From an uncultured Christensenellaceae bacterium (GTDB lineage Bacteria; Bacillota; Clostridia; Christensenellales; UBA3700): a stretch of 64,000 nt of DNA. The notes beneath the pieces were generated by a model, which saw only the letters and a program-made list of their open reading frames with translations, had not been told where the DNA came from and ran no database searches. The translations under genes were made by a program, and so were the position numbers. Shown here piece by piece: positions 9,535 through 17,712 of this stretch; the first letter of the stretch is position 1, and each line of letters begins with the position of its first letter. Location: contig CALWKS010000001.1 of assembly GCA_944381325.1 (NCBI GenBank), forward strand, positions 434,001-498,000, read 5' to 3'.

Positions 9535-10991
9535 TTATTCCTCCTCAGAAAGTCGACAGTAAGTCCGAAAGGCTTGATCTTTGCGTTGAGAGCCGAGCAC
9601 TTGATGTAAAAATCGAAGCAAAGCCCCGATGCTCCTATCGCAACGTACTTTTTTGCAGGATCGAAATAATATTCCTTTGCTTTGCCGTCAGCGACAACTC
9701 CCATCACAAAAGGCGTATCCGTGCAATAATCCGCTCCGATAATATACTTCTTGTTGACGTGTTCGTTAAAATCTATGTCTTTTATAAGCCAGTATCTGAA
9801 AGGCGGCTCGTTGAAAAATACGCCGCTACCGTCAAGTTCTCCGATATTGTCAGAAAGTGCCGACAGCACGACAACGCAGTTCTGCCTTGCGCCCGCAAGC
9901 ACGCACATATCGCGCACTTCAGCGCCTCTGCATACCTCGACAGTTCCCTTTTCAGTATCTATTATCGCAAGCACGTTGGGGCCGTCGTTATCCTTTGTGA
10001 AATCGTATAGCGATTCATCGTACGCCTTGTCGAAAGAAAGTATATATCTGCTGTCGCAATACAGCGCGCGTAGCCTTTCAGCGCCGTCCACTAAGTCGTC
10101 AAGTCTGTCTGTAAGCCTCGATACGTCGTATCCGTCCATTGAATAAACTCCGTCTCCCGTTACGAAAATTATCAGCGCGCCGCACACCGTGATTGTATCT
10201 TTGAATATTCTTCCGCAATCGCAATGCACGCGTTTAATGCTGAACTGAAGTTGATCGGCATACGCCGTGAGACGGTATATTCCGTATTCGCAGAAGATAT
10301 ATATGTTGTCTTCAAAGCTAAGCACCCTCAGCACTTCGCCGAGAGAGCCGTCAAGAGATATGTAGCCGCCTTCGTCGAGAGACACGTTCCAGTTGTAAGG
10401 GTCGAATGCGTCAGAAAACCATACGCTCGTCCTCGCTCCGTCTACCACCGCGTAAACTCTCTCGTAATGCGTACACAAGTCTGTTATTGCCAGCGCGTCC
10501 GCAGCATACTGTCCGCCTTCGGCGCTCATGATGTAAAGCCCTTCGCCGCCTCCGCCGAGAAGCATAAGATCTGTATTCTCGTGAAGATAGCCTATCGCCG
10601 AAGTAAACTGCCTGCCCGTAGCCGTATCGGGCGCCCAGTTCTGACCTTCGCCCAGTCTTATATAGGTCAGTTTGTCTTCAGCTGACAGTATGATACATTC
10701 GTAAGGACCGTTCTCATCGCTGAGTTTGCCGCAGAAGATACGCGCGTTTTCATACCCTTCGGGCACGGGCGGCAACTCGTACTCCTTTCCGTCCACGCAT
10801 ATGTATCTGAATTTCTTAAGTCCGCTACCCCCTGTAAGGCAGTTGTTTTCAAAGCCGAAATTGTACGCGTCCACACAGTAATCGCAAGGGAGCGTATTTG
10901 CACTCGACTTGATGTCCATGCCCTTGAAAGAAGAAAATCTGAAACGTTTTCTTGACGGCTTATCCACTGAAAACTTCTTTTCGTAAAACAT
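9531..10991 (-). CDS. Putative tail-hub/stabilisation protein (P22 gp10-like)
   Basis: A 486-residue, beta-rich protein. I start it at ATG 10991, whose A is shared with the TGA of the upstream gene (TGATG), rather than at upstream in-frame codons inside that gene. Repeated motifs such as EDNIYIFCEYGIYRLTAY and GDGVYSMDGYDVSRLTD are typical of the propeller-like stabilisation/tail-accessory proteins that plug the portal of short-tailed phages (P22 gp10 group). Gene order portal, capsid, connector and then this protein fits a podovirus-like head. The assignment is by motif style and position, not by a recognised catalytic site. Confidence 0.55.
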   Translation of the reverse strand: MFYEKKFSVDKPSRKRFRFSSFKGMDIKSSANTLPCDYCVDAYNFGFENNCLTGGSGLKKFRYICVDGKEYELPPVPEGYENARIFCGKLSDENGPYECIILSAEDKLTYIRLGEGQNWAPDTATGRQFTSAIGYLHENTDLMLLGGGGEGLYIMSAEGGQYAADALAITDLCTHYERVYAVVDGARTSVWFSDAFDPYNWNVSLDEGGYISLDGSLGEVLRVLSFEDNIYIFCEYGIYRLTAYADQLQFSIKRVHCDCGRIFKDTITVCGALIIFVTGDGVYSMDGYDVSRLTDRLDDLVDGAERLRALYCDSRYILSFDKAYDESLYDFTKDNDGPNVLAIIDTEKGTVEVCRGAEVRDMCVLAGARQNCVVVLSALSDNIGELDGSGVFFNEPPFRYWLIKDIDFNEHVNKKYIIGADYCTDTPFVMGVVADGKAKEYYFDPAKKYVAIGASGLCFDFYIKCSALNAKIKPFGLTVDFLRRNK

Positions 10992-11533
10992 CAGTACCAC
11001 TCCCTCTTCTTGACGGTAACGCTTCGGGACGGGCGGACGCATGAGCGCATATCCTGACGGAATCTCTCTGCAAAGCCCTCGCTCTGCTCATACATTCCGC
11101 TTATCATGCAATATTCCGCGCACACTCCGAGGGCAAGCGTCTTTTCGCTTACAGACGGGTCTATGTCGCAGTCGTCGCCTATCGCCGCCGTTTCAGGCAG
11201 ATAGCGGTATTCAACCGTCAGTCTGCCGTCCTTGTTCACGTTGCAGGAAAAAGAGCGCTGGCGGAATCTCACATTGTTGCCGTCCTTATCCTTTACCGAG
11301 ATAATGCGACAGACTCTCCTAGGCACTTCTTCATAAGAAAATCTGCCGTCTTTCGCGCTGACCTCGCATTCGTCCTCAAGCGGAATGTATTCCTGCGCCA
11401 CCTCAGTCAGCATAATATTGGCACACCTTACAAGAAGCTTTATCTTGTCGTCCTGAGCCTTGTCTTTTCCTGCTTCGTAATCGTTTTCTCCCAGGTACGT
11501 CAAAGCCGCGTTTATGACCTCTTCAAGTTTCAT
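10991..11533 (-). CDS. Putative head-tail adaptor protein
   Basis: A 180-residue protein between the capsid and tail-hub genes. The first 55 residues are helical (VINAALTYLGEND, IKLLVRCANIMLTEVAQEYIPL), then come short strands (RRVCRIISVKDKDGNNV) and a helical end. This matches the general shape of head-completion adaptors of the P22 gp4 kind that bind under the portal, but I see no diagnostic motif. It is translationally coupled to the next gene through TGATG. An intercistronic hairpin precedes it. Confidence 0.45.
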   Translation of the reverse strand: MKLEEVINAALTYLGENDYEAGKDKAQDDKIKLLVRCANIMLTEVAQEYIPLEDECEVSAKDGRFSYEEVPRRVCRIISVKDKDGNNVRFRQRSFSCNVNKDGRLTVEYRYLPETAAIGDDCDIDPSVSEKTLALGVCAEYCMISGMYEQSEGFAERFRQDMRSCVRPSRSVTVKKREWY

Positions 11534-11544
11534 TTTGCCTCCTT

Positions 11545-11572
11545 TGACAAAGGGGCGGATATCTCCGCCCCT
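11545..11572 (-). terminator. Intercistronic hairpin/partial terminator inside the cassette
   Basis: GGGGCGGA (11552-11559) pairs perfectly with TCCGCCCC (11564-11571). On the minus strand it is followed by TTTGTC, a weak T stretch, so it probably reduces rather than stops transcription from the capsid genes into the connector genes. Confidence 0.6.
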
Positions 11573-11574
11573 GT

Positions 11575-11892
11575 CTATATGCGTAATTGTGAAAGCGCCT
11601 TTTCCGTCGCCTTTGCGATCGCGTTTTGTTCCGCGACAGCGTTTGCGCGTTCTATCTCTTCGATAAGCGCGTCCATTCTCTCTATCCTCGTCTTGCGCAC
11701 GTAGTCCACTGCGCGGCTGTCAAGACTTTCGTAAGGAATAATAACCTGAAGACTGCCGTCCGCCGCGCTCCTGACCTCGAATTTTCTACTTTCCCCGTTA
11801 TAGTAGATTTTGTATTTGTCGTCTATGCTTTTTATTCTGTCCGCAACCGAGAACAAATCGTTTTCAACGACGATCAGGCGCTCTTTGTTCAC
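11575..11892 (-). CDS. Small phage-cassette protein after the capsid gene
   Basis: A 105-residue acidic protein starting with GTG at 11892. I do not recognise a named family. It combines short strands (DDKYKIYYNGESRKFEV) with two helices rich in Arg, Glu and Ala (TRIERMDALIEEIERA). The GTG overlaps by four bases (GTGA) an in-frame TGA of the capsid reading frame that lies 14 codons beyond the present capsid stop. This suggests the two genes were once coupled. A minor head protein is a guess from position. Confidence 0.5.
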   Translation of the reverse strand: MNKERLIVVENDLFSVADRIKSIDDKYKIYYNGESRKFEVRSAADGSLQVIIPYESLDSRAVDYVRKTRIERMDALIEEIERANAVAEQNAIAKATEKALSQLRI

Positions 11893-11933
11893 GCAGTGAT
11901 GCCTGACAGCTTATACTGACCTATCGGCTTGTC

Positions 11934-13058
11934 TCAGATCAGATCTGCGTACTTGACGAGAGTTGCGGAATAGGTTGCGCTTCCCGCTTTCTGTTTTATC
12001 ACTCTGCCGCCGTCTCCTTCGAGCCATCTCCAGTCGCACAGCTGATGCAGTTTGAAATCGCCCGTGTTCAGCATATACATCGTGCCGTCCTCGACGAACT
12101 TGTCCGCTACGACGGGAATTCCGTTGAACGTAACCGCCTTATAACCGCCGTCGAGGTTCATATAATCAAGGTTCATTCTCGCGCTCATGCAGTTGTCAAG
12201 ATAAAATCTTCTTACGTCGTAAGCGCAGACGATCATATCGATAGTGCCGCCCGACACTTCTTCTACCTCGTCGATAGCGCTCTGCATTCCCACGAAAGAA
12301 ATTACACCCACATCAGACTTGCTGCCGCTCTTCATCCACTCTCTTCCGCTTCTCGAAAGCCCGTAAAGATCTTTATCCGAGAAAATCGCGCCGAGACCTG
12401 TCAGTTCGTTATCCTTCGATCCCTGAACAGTCATATAGTCTCCGTTGCTTACCGTGCCGCCGCTTACACCGCCGAAAGTTACCGTCTTTGTCGCTCTGTC
12501 GACAGAGGTTATTCTTACCCCCTTGAGACCGTCGCGGACGGTATGCGCACTGCCGTCGTAAACGTCTACGACCATACCTTCCATGAGATTTTTTACGCTC
12601 GAAACGACGACTTTGTTGTTTGAGCCGCCTTGAGCAGTGATCGTCGCTATTTTACCTGAGCCGTCGCCGTAAAGCATTCTGCCCAGGTTGAACTTGGACG
12701 CCCTGAGCAAGCCTTCCATTTCTGCATCGAGAAGGTTTACGAACGCTCCTACGCTGCTCTGAGAAGCTCTGATCGCCTTGTCAGACAGCTCGATCGTGCC
12801 GTAAAGGTTCTTAAGCTCCAGTCTGAAGCGGTCGTAGTTGTTCGCCGCCGCGGCGGGAAGGTCCCCTGTTTCCGTACCCGCTCCGATACCGCCGTTGAGA
12901 CCGTACGGGACGAGTTTTACTATTTCTTTGCCCCATACGTCCGAGGTAGTCTGCCTGATCTTGGCAAGCAGCGGATTTACGCCTACGTTAAGCTGATTGG
13001 CAACTACGCCGAGGTATACGGTCTTGAGCGCCTTTTCAGCAGTTTCCATTGTTACCAT
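11934..13058 (-). CDS. Phage major capsid protein, C-terminus cut by an in-frame TGA
   Basis: A 374-residue protein after the scaffold gene, with the features of an HK97-fold coat protein. It has an N-arm (TAEKALKTVYLGVVANQLN), a glycine/alanine-rich loop region (GGIGAGTETGDLPAAAAN), a spine-helix candidate near residues 95-130 (SSVGAFVNLLDAEMEGLL) and a long domain ending in SATLVKYADLI. No capsid protease gene or N-terminal delta domain is visible; the separate scaffold protein serves instead. The TGA at 11934-11936 is followed in frame by 14 more codons (DKPIGQYKLSGITA) ending in TGA exactly overlapping the next gene's GTG, so the original coat protein was probably 389 residues. ATG 13058 has AGGAGGA. 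Confidence 0.75.
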   Translation of the reverse strand: MVTMETAEKALKTVYLGVVANQLNVGVNPLLAKIRQTTSDVWGKEIVKLVPYGLNGGIGAGTETGDLPAAAANNYDRFRLELKNLYGTIELSDKAIRASQSSVGAFVNLLDAEMEGLLRASKFNLGRMLYGDGSGKIATITAQGGSNNKVVVSSVKNLMEGMVVDVYDGSAHTVRDGLKGVRITSVDRATKTVTFGGVSGGTVSNGDYMTVQGSKDNELTGLGAIFSDKDLYGLSRSGREWMKSGSKSDVGVISFVGMQSAIDEVEEVSGGTIDMIVCAYDVRRFYLDNCMSARMNLDYMNLDGGYKAVTFNGIPVVADKFVEDGTMYMLNTGDFKLHQLCDWRWLEGDGGRVIKQKAGSATYSATLVKYADLI

Positions 13059-13061
13059 ATT

Positions 13062-13778
13062 TTATATCCTCCTGTTTGCGAGCATATTTTTTACTATTCC
13101 GCCCGCTTCGCGTATGCTCCTAGGTCTCGAAGGGGGCGTAACGTGCGTTCTTCCGCTTGCGGCAATAGTCCGCGGAGCCTGCACGTCCATATTTCTGCGG
13201 AGAAATTCTTCGATTATCCTTTCCTTTATCCTGTCGTTGCCGATGATGTATTTTTCAATAAAACTTTCGTCATTGGCAATGTCTTCCAAAGGTCTGTCGG
13301 CTTCTAGCAGAGCGTGAAAATACGCGCGTTCGAGACAGTCTTCCCTCTTTGCGAGTTCAGCGTCTTTTGCAAGCGATTTTGCGATAGCTCCCGTATATCT
13401 CTCTGCCGAAGGATATTTTTTGAGAAATTCAGACACCCTGTTATCCCAGTCTTCAGACTCGTAAAGAGGAGTTGTCGGCTCAGCGCCGTTAAAAGCCGTC
13501 GGCGTTTCATTCTCATGCCCCTCCGGCCGCGCGTCTGTCGGCTCTTCCTTAAGGTCGATCTCAGGAGCGTTCGCACTCTTTGCCGCTTTGAGCGCACGGG
13601 TCAGTTCTGAATTCTGCTGGCATTTTTTTGTAAACTCTCTTTGCAGATTGTCATATGCCTTTTCAAGTTCTTCAGCTGTTGAGAACTTGTTGCAAAAGGC
13701 GGTTCTTTCCTTGTCCTCTGCCGCGCTTTCCTGCACTTCGAGGGGGATAGCTTCCGTTTGTTTTTGCATGTCTTCCAT
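13062..13778 (-). CDS. Phage scaffolding protein
   Basis: A 238-residue, acidic, helical protein directly upstream of the capsid gene, three bases apart. Residues about 30-70 form a coiled coil (TAEELEKAYDNLQREFTKK), the middle is Pro/Glu rich, residues 110-180 are helical and the C-terminus is basic (RPRSIREAGGIVKNMLANRR), which is where scaffolds usually contact coat protein. Position and composition are those of a separate scaffold that guides procapsid assembly. The start at 13778 has GGGAGAAA. No serine protease motif is present. Confidence 0.65.
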   Translation of the reverse strand: MEDMQKQTEAIPLEVQESAAEDKERTAFCNKFSTAEELEKAYDNLQREFTKKCQQNSELTRALKAAKSANAPEIDLKEEPTDARPEGHENETPTAFNGAEPTTPLYESEDWDNRVSEFLKKYPSAERYTGAIAKSLAKDAELAKREDCLERAYFHALLEADRPLEDIANDESFIEKYIIGNDRIKERIIEEFLRRNMDVQAPRTIAASGRTHVTPPSRPRSIREAGGIVKNMLANRRI

Positions 13779-13800
13779 ATATTTCTCCCTTTAAGTCTTA

Positions 13801-15681
13801 TTAAATGTCTTTGTTTTCGCCGTTCAAAGTGCTTTCAGCGCTCTCAGACAACGCAAACATCTGATGCTCTTTGATATGAGCGTCCATGAGCGTGTAAAGT
13901 TTTTTATCCTTGATGACGCTTTCTTCGAGAAGGCACTTTATGTGCTCTTCTATGTGAATATCGTGATCGTCATAGGGACAAGCGCATATGTTTTCTTTGC
14001 CGAGTGAAAGATTTTCTCTCATCGCGCGCTTTCTCTGCGTCTCGTCAACGTCCTTTGCGCTCTCCCAGTTGCCTATGCCGAGCATTTCAAGTATCTTGAC
14101 TTTTGTGCGCGGACTGACTGAGCCGTCTGCCTCTGTGAGCACTCCCATGCGGATAAGCTCAAGCACCATATTGCGCCTTTCTGAAAGTGTTTCCGTCACG
14201 TCGTCCTGCGTGTTGAAAACTATGTCTTCGCACTGAAGATCGTTGCCGCAGAAATATCTCAGCTCAGGCTCTCCGTTGTCTCCCGCAATACGCTTGAGTC
14301 TTTTTTCTGTAGCAAACTGCTTATAAAGATACAGCATCATTCTGCATACTCGCTTTATGCACAGTCTGAGAGAGGCTGTCGTCAGAGACATTCTTGTATC
14401 GTCCTGATTGACAAGCAGAGATATAGCCTTGCCTGACATATTGCCGTAGGTCTGAGAATATTTGCTCAGTTCGCTCACTCCGCTTACCGTTACGAATTCA
14501 GAAAGCAGTCTTTCTTCTTCGTAAGTAAAGTCGGCAGGCACGCTGCCACTCTCTATAAACCTCGGAATGTTCGATCCCTGACGGTATATGAGCACCTTAC
14601 CGGGAGATAGTCCTTCTTCTTCCAGATTGTCCATATCAACGCTGCCGTCTTCGACAGCGAGAATACCCATAGAAATCCTGTTGAGATATTCATGCTTTCT
14701 GTTCTTTACCGCGTTGTAACTGCGCTGAAGAGGTATCATTCTTTCCACAACCGACGTGCCGAAAAAACTCCCCACCTTTTTAATGCAGTTTGTCTGCGCG
14801 AAAGGAAAACCTCTCTTTCCCTGCACGTCTGTGATATAAGGCAAAGCTCCGTAATAAAGCAGCTTGTCTCCTGCCGTGATGACGAGTTCTCCGTCAGGCA
14901 TATCCTTTGTGGGACGTGTGTATCTTTCAATGACTATCGCGTATCCGTCAACCGTCGAAGATATTACGTTGCCCACGCTTGCGTTATAGCCGAGTCCTCC
15001 CGCCACGGACGCATTGTCGAGAGTAAAAACGTTGACTTCTTCTCCGTCTACTTTAACTCCCCAGCGATCCTCTATCTCTGATACGGGATATGCTTTTGCG
15101 TGGATAACGCTTGCGCAGTCATCCAGCGAATTAGCACAGACGTTGTCGGGGAAAATCTCGAACGGCGGTACGACGATAACGCGCGCTTCTCCTACACGGA
15201 CAGGATTTTTTTGTTTGTCTTCTCCTATCTTTTCACCCATATCCTTATCCCATACCACCTTGAAGAAACAAGATCCCGCAACTTCGCTCCATGCAACTGC
15301 GTCGTTGATAAGAGAAGGCAGATCGTTCTGCTCCGCGACCGCGCTGATAAGAGCCGTTGAGAGCTTTGCCGACTGAATATCCGTTTCGTCGTTTGAAAAA
15401 GGTCTTACGGTAACGCCCGTATTAACTCTCATCAGCTTTGACATTCTGGTTTCAAGCACTGACGCTATATGATTGTAAACCTCTCTTTCCTGCCAGAAAT
15501 ACTGCTTCCCGAACTCCTCAACTTCTCCCGTAGGCATTATCTGCATATACTGATTTCCGTTTACGAAATTCATATTGAGCTGCCACTGAAGCTCGAGCGG
15601 CTTTCTGTCCTCGCGCCGTCTTTCATAATCCTTCCTGACTTCTGCCGCGATGTCCTCTGCAAATATTTTCTTTTCTTTCAT
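13801..15681 (-). CDS. Phage portal protein
   Basis: A 626-residue portal, the dodecameric ring at one capsid vertex through which DNA enters and leaves. I start it at ATG 15681, which overlaps the TGA of the zinc-ribbon gene by four bases (ATGA) and has an AAGGAGAG site. The region NMNFVNGNQYMQI and EREVYNHIASVLETRMSKL near residues 30-80 and WSEVAGSCFFKVVWDKD near 140 are the pattern seen in P22-type large portals. A helical barrel-like C-terminal part follows after about residue 480. The length (over 600) agrees with P22-like rather than HK97-like portals (about 400). The reading frame is intact. Confidence 0.75.
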   Translation of the reverse strand: MKEKKIFAEDIAAEVRKDYERRREDRKPLELQWQLNMNFVNGNQYMQIMPTGEVEEFGKQYFWQEREVYNHIASVLETRMSKLMRVNTGVTVRPFSNDETDIQSAKLSTALISAVAEQNDLPSLINDAVAWSEVAGSCFFKVVWDKDMGEKIGEDKQKNPVRVGEARVIVVPPFEIFPDNVCANSLDDCASVIHAKAYPVSEIEDRWGVKVDGEEVNVFTLDNASVAGGLGYNASVGNVISSTVDGYAIVIERYTRPTKDMPDGELVITAGDKLLYYGALPYITDVQGKRGFPFAQTNCIKKVGSFFGTSVVERMIPLQRSYNAVKNRKHEYLNRISMGILAVEDGSVDMDNLEEEGLSPGKVLIYRQGSNIPRFIESGSVPADFTYEEERLLSEFVTVSGVSELSKYSQTYGNMSGKAISLLVNQDDTRMSLTTASLRLCIKRVCRMMLYLYKQFATEKRLKRIAGDNGEPELRYFCGNDLQCEDIVFNTQDDVTETLSERRNMVLELIRMGVLTEADGSVSPRTKVKILEMLGIGNWESAKDVDETQRKRAMRENLSLGKENICACPYDDHDIHIEEHIKCLLEESVIKDKKLYTLMDAHIKEHQMFALSESAESTLNGENKDI

Positions 15682-15896
15682 ACCCTCTCCTTCAAACTTT
15701 TCTTGTTGAGCATATTCTTGGGACTTTTGGGCGTCAGAAGTTTGCCGATTTGTCCATACAGTTCTTTCACGCAATCTTCGCAGAGATTGAGTGAATTGCG
15801 TTTGTCTCCGTTGTCTGCACAAAACTGATATGCCGCATTGTTTTTACACATAGGCATTTCGCATTTAGTCTTTACGTTTAATTTTTGCACCTGCAT
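15678..15896 (-). CDS. Small zinc-ribbon-like protein between terminase and portal genes
   Basis: A 72-residue basic protein with the metal-site spacing CEMPMC then, after about 20 residues, CEDC. This spacing suggests one zinc. It starts at ATG 15896 with a GGAGG site inside the upstream gene (32-base overlap) and ends in an ATGA overlap with the portal. I know of no firm function; small zinc proteins at this place may help packaging or regulation. No HNH nuclease motif is present. Confidence 0.55.
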   Translation of the reverse strand: MQVQKLNVKTKCEMPMCKNNAAYQFCADNGDKRNSLNLCEDCVKELYGQIGKLLTPKSPKNMLNKKSLKERV

Positions 15897-16164
15897 TTTT
15901 TGCCTCCTCTGAATTTATCTTTTCAAGCTCGCTCAGAAGTCTCGTCTTGAGCTCTGCAAGCTGCTTATCCGTATAATCTTTCAACGGGTTTTCTTCGCTC
16001 CTCTCCAGCACCGCTTTTATCGCAGTCGTATCGGGCGGTATGTATTTTCTTGAAATCTTTCGCTTTGTTACTTCGTTTTCTCTGTCGAACTCTTCGACTT
16101 TTTCTTCGACAAAGTAACCGGTAGCTTTTTTCATAAGAATACTGTCTATCTTTTTCTTTGTCAT
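15865..16164 (-). CDS. Small-terminase-like protein lacking the DNA-binding domain
   Basis: A 99-residue charged protein. The middle contains ATGYFVEEKVEEFDREN and KYIPPDTTAIKAVLE, which resemble the C-terminal part of HTH-type small terminase subunits, whose endings commonly read as PPDTTAIxF. The usual N-terminal helix-turn-helix, about 70-100 residues, is absent; upstream sequence belongs to the terminase gene itself, since the order here is large terminase first. Its ATG overlaps the terminase stop by four bases (ATGA, 16161-16164). Recognition of DNA would need another protein, perhaps the regulator at 18.5 kb. Confidence 0.5.
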   Translation of the reverse strand: MTKKKIDSILMKKATGYFVEEKVEEFDRENEVTKRKISRKYIPPDTTAIKAVLERSEENPLKDYTDKQLAELKTRLLSELEKINSEEAKNAGAKIKRKD

Positions 16165-17588
16165 AATCTGCTCCGTTTCAGTCTGCTTATGAGTTTGTCT
16201 TTATCTCGTTGGATCACCGTCTTCTGCGTCCTCGGTTGCTTTGACGGCTCAGGTCTCGTCATTATATAGTATCTGAGCGCGTCGAGAGCGTGATCGTCTT
16301 TCTTTATCGGTCTGTCTCCGCTTCCCCACCAATAGGACTTCAGCTCTCTGATAAGGTTTTTACAGCAAGGAAATATCCTGATTTTGTCGGTGGCAAAATA
16401 GGACTTGACTCTTGCAATTCCGCTGAATACGTCTTTATCCACCCTTGTGTTTACAGCTATACCTCGCTCGAAAAACAAATCTGCCACACTCTTTGCGCTT
16501 GCCAGCGTTTTCTGCGTAGCGGCACTGTCTATCAGTGCTTCGAGTCTTCCTTTTCCGTCTCTGTGCCACCCTAGTGCATCGGCGGTTTCAGATATTTTCT
16601 TCGCATGATAATCGATGTCTCTGCCTGCTTCGTACCACTCCCCGACAACGTAGACCACCCCGTCATAGTCAACGGCAAAGAAAAGACAGGCAAGCGGATT
16701 GTTAAGACCGGGGTCAATGCTTAAAGTGTCCTGCCATTCAAACGGCACGTCAAAAGGAGTATTCAGCACGTGCCTTGACGGGTCGAATTCTTTGTAGACA
16801 ACTCCTTCCATTGCGCTGAACTTGCCGTATCTGCGTGAATTCAGCGTTTCTTCGTCCATACTTGCAGTAAGTGCCGCGACCTCTTCTTTATCCAGAAAGG
16901 GATTGTCCGCCCATTCCATATGTGTGCACCATATCTCTTCGTCTCCTCCGCTGTTCAGATATATCATGTCGTATACCCAGGTCAGTCCCTTCAGCGGAGT
17001 CATAGTCCCCCATATCTCTCCTTTTCTGTCAAGGACTCGCATTCGGCACTCCTGGTAAATATCCAGCGGCGGCTCTTCGTCAAACCATACGAAATCGAGC
17101 GAAGTACCCTGAAATTTCTCTCTGCCCTGATCGCAACTCTTGAAAGAAATTTTGGATATTCCGCCCGATACGTTTTTTATCAGTATATAGTCGATTATGC
17201 CGTATTCCGCGCTTTCCCTTCTGCCCGAAGACATAACAACGTCAACTATCCAGTCTGGATTGAGATATGACAAAAACTTACTTTGCGCAACGTCTCTCTG
17301 CACCTCGTAAGAAAGCGACACGACCCAGCCTTCAACAGCGCCTCTGTTCTTTCTATAAGGGTGAATTCCCCTTGCCCACCATATTGCTTCCACCGCTCCG
17401 CATTCGGTTTTTCCGCTTCTGTTGCCGCCGAAGACCCAACGGTTGCGCTTAAGACACTTATGAAAAGCCATCTGCTTCTGATGCACTTTTTCACCGCTGT
17501 TGTATCGCCCCAGTCTATTGTTGTCATAGCGGCGTTTCTGCTCTCTTTCTATCGCCAATATTCTGGCGAGTATTTCTTTTTCAGTCAT
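16161..17588 (-). CDS. Phage terminase large subunit
   Basis: A 475-residue packaging motor with ATPase and nuclease. I use ATG 17588, with GGAGG just upstream, not the longer frame that starts 201 bases earlier. The Walker A loop FGGNRSGKTE lies near residue 47, Walker B FVWFDEEPP near 155 and the coupling motif WGTMTP near 178. RNase H-like nuclease acids lie in LSIDPGL near 265, LIDSAA near 335 and KKDDHALDALRYYI near 440. All motifs are complete, so the protein looks functional. It is the first gene of the structural operon; the 117-base gap upstream has no good sigma-A promoter on the minus strand, which suggests an activator is needed. Confidence 0.85.
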   Translation of the reverse strand: MTEKEILARILAIEREQKRRYDNNRLGRYNSGEKVHQKQMAFHKCLKRNRWVFGGNRSGKTECGAVEAIWWARGIHPYRKNRGAVEGWVVSLSYEVQRDVAQSKFLSYLNPDWIVDVVMSSGRRESAEYGIIDYILIKNVSGGISKISFKSCDQGREKFQGTSLDFVWFDEEPPLDIYQECRMRVLDRKGEIWGTMTPLKGLTWVYDMIYLNSGGDEEIWCTHMEWADNPFLDKEEVAALTASMDEETLNSRRYGKFSAMEGVVYKEFDPSRHVLNTPFDVPFEWQDTLSIDPGLNNPLACLFFAVDYDGVVYVVGEWYEAGRDIDYHAKKISETADALGWHRDGKGRLEALIDSAATQKTLASAKSVADLFFERGIAVNTRVDKDVFSGIARVKSYFATDKIRIFPCCKNLIRELKSYWWGSGDRPIKKDDHALDALRYYIMTRPEPSKQPRTQKTVIQRDKDKLISRLKRSRL

Positions 17589-17635
17589 AATCCTCCGTAT
17601 AACGTCATATTTTTTACAATAAATGCGGCTTTTTG

Positions 17636-17666
17636 TTGTTGCGATATCCTCTCCATAGTGTATAAT
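17636..17666 (+). promoter_or_regulatory. Promoter of the secreted-protein gene
   Basis: A perfect TATAAT (17661-17666) with TTGTTG (17636-17641) at 19 bases, 47 bases upstream of the ATG. It points away from the terminase gene. Confidence 0.55.
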
Positions 17667-17712
17667 AATATTATCTTGCGGGCGGAAACGCGCCTGCGAT
17701 AAGGAGTTGAAG

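Noticed and set aside
11934..11936. Capsid TGA as a selenocysteine codon
   Set aside because: No SECIS-like hairpin was recognised directly after the codon, and a coat protein is an unlikely selenoprotein; nonsense change or read-through is simpler.
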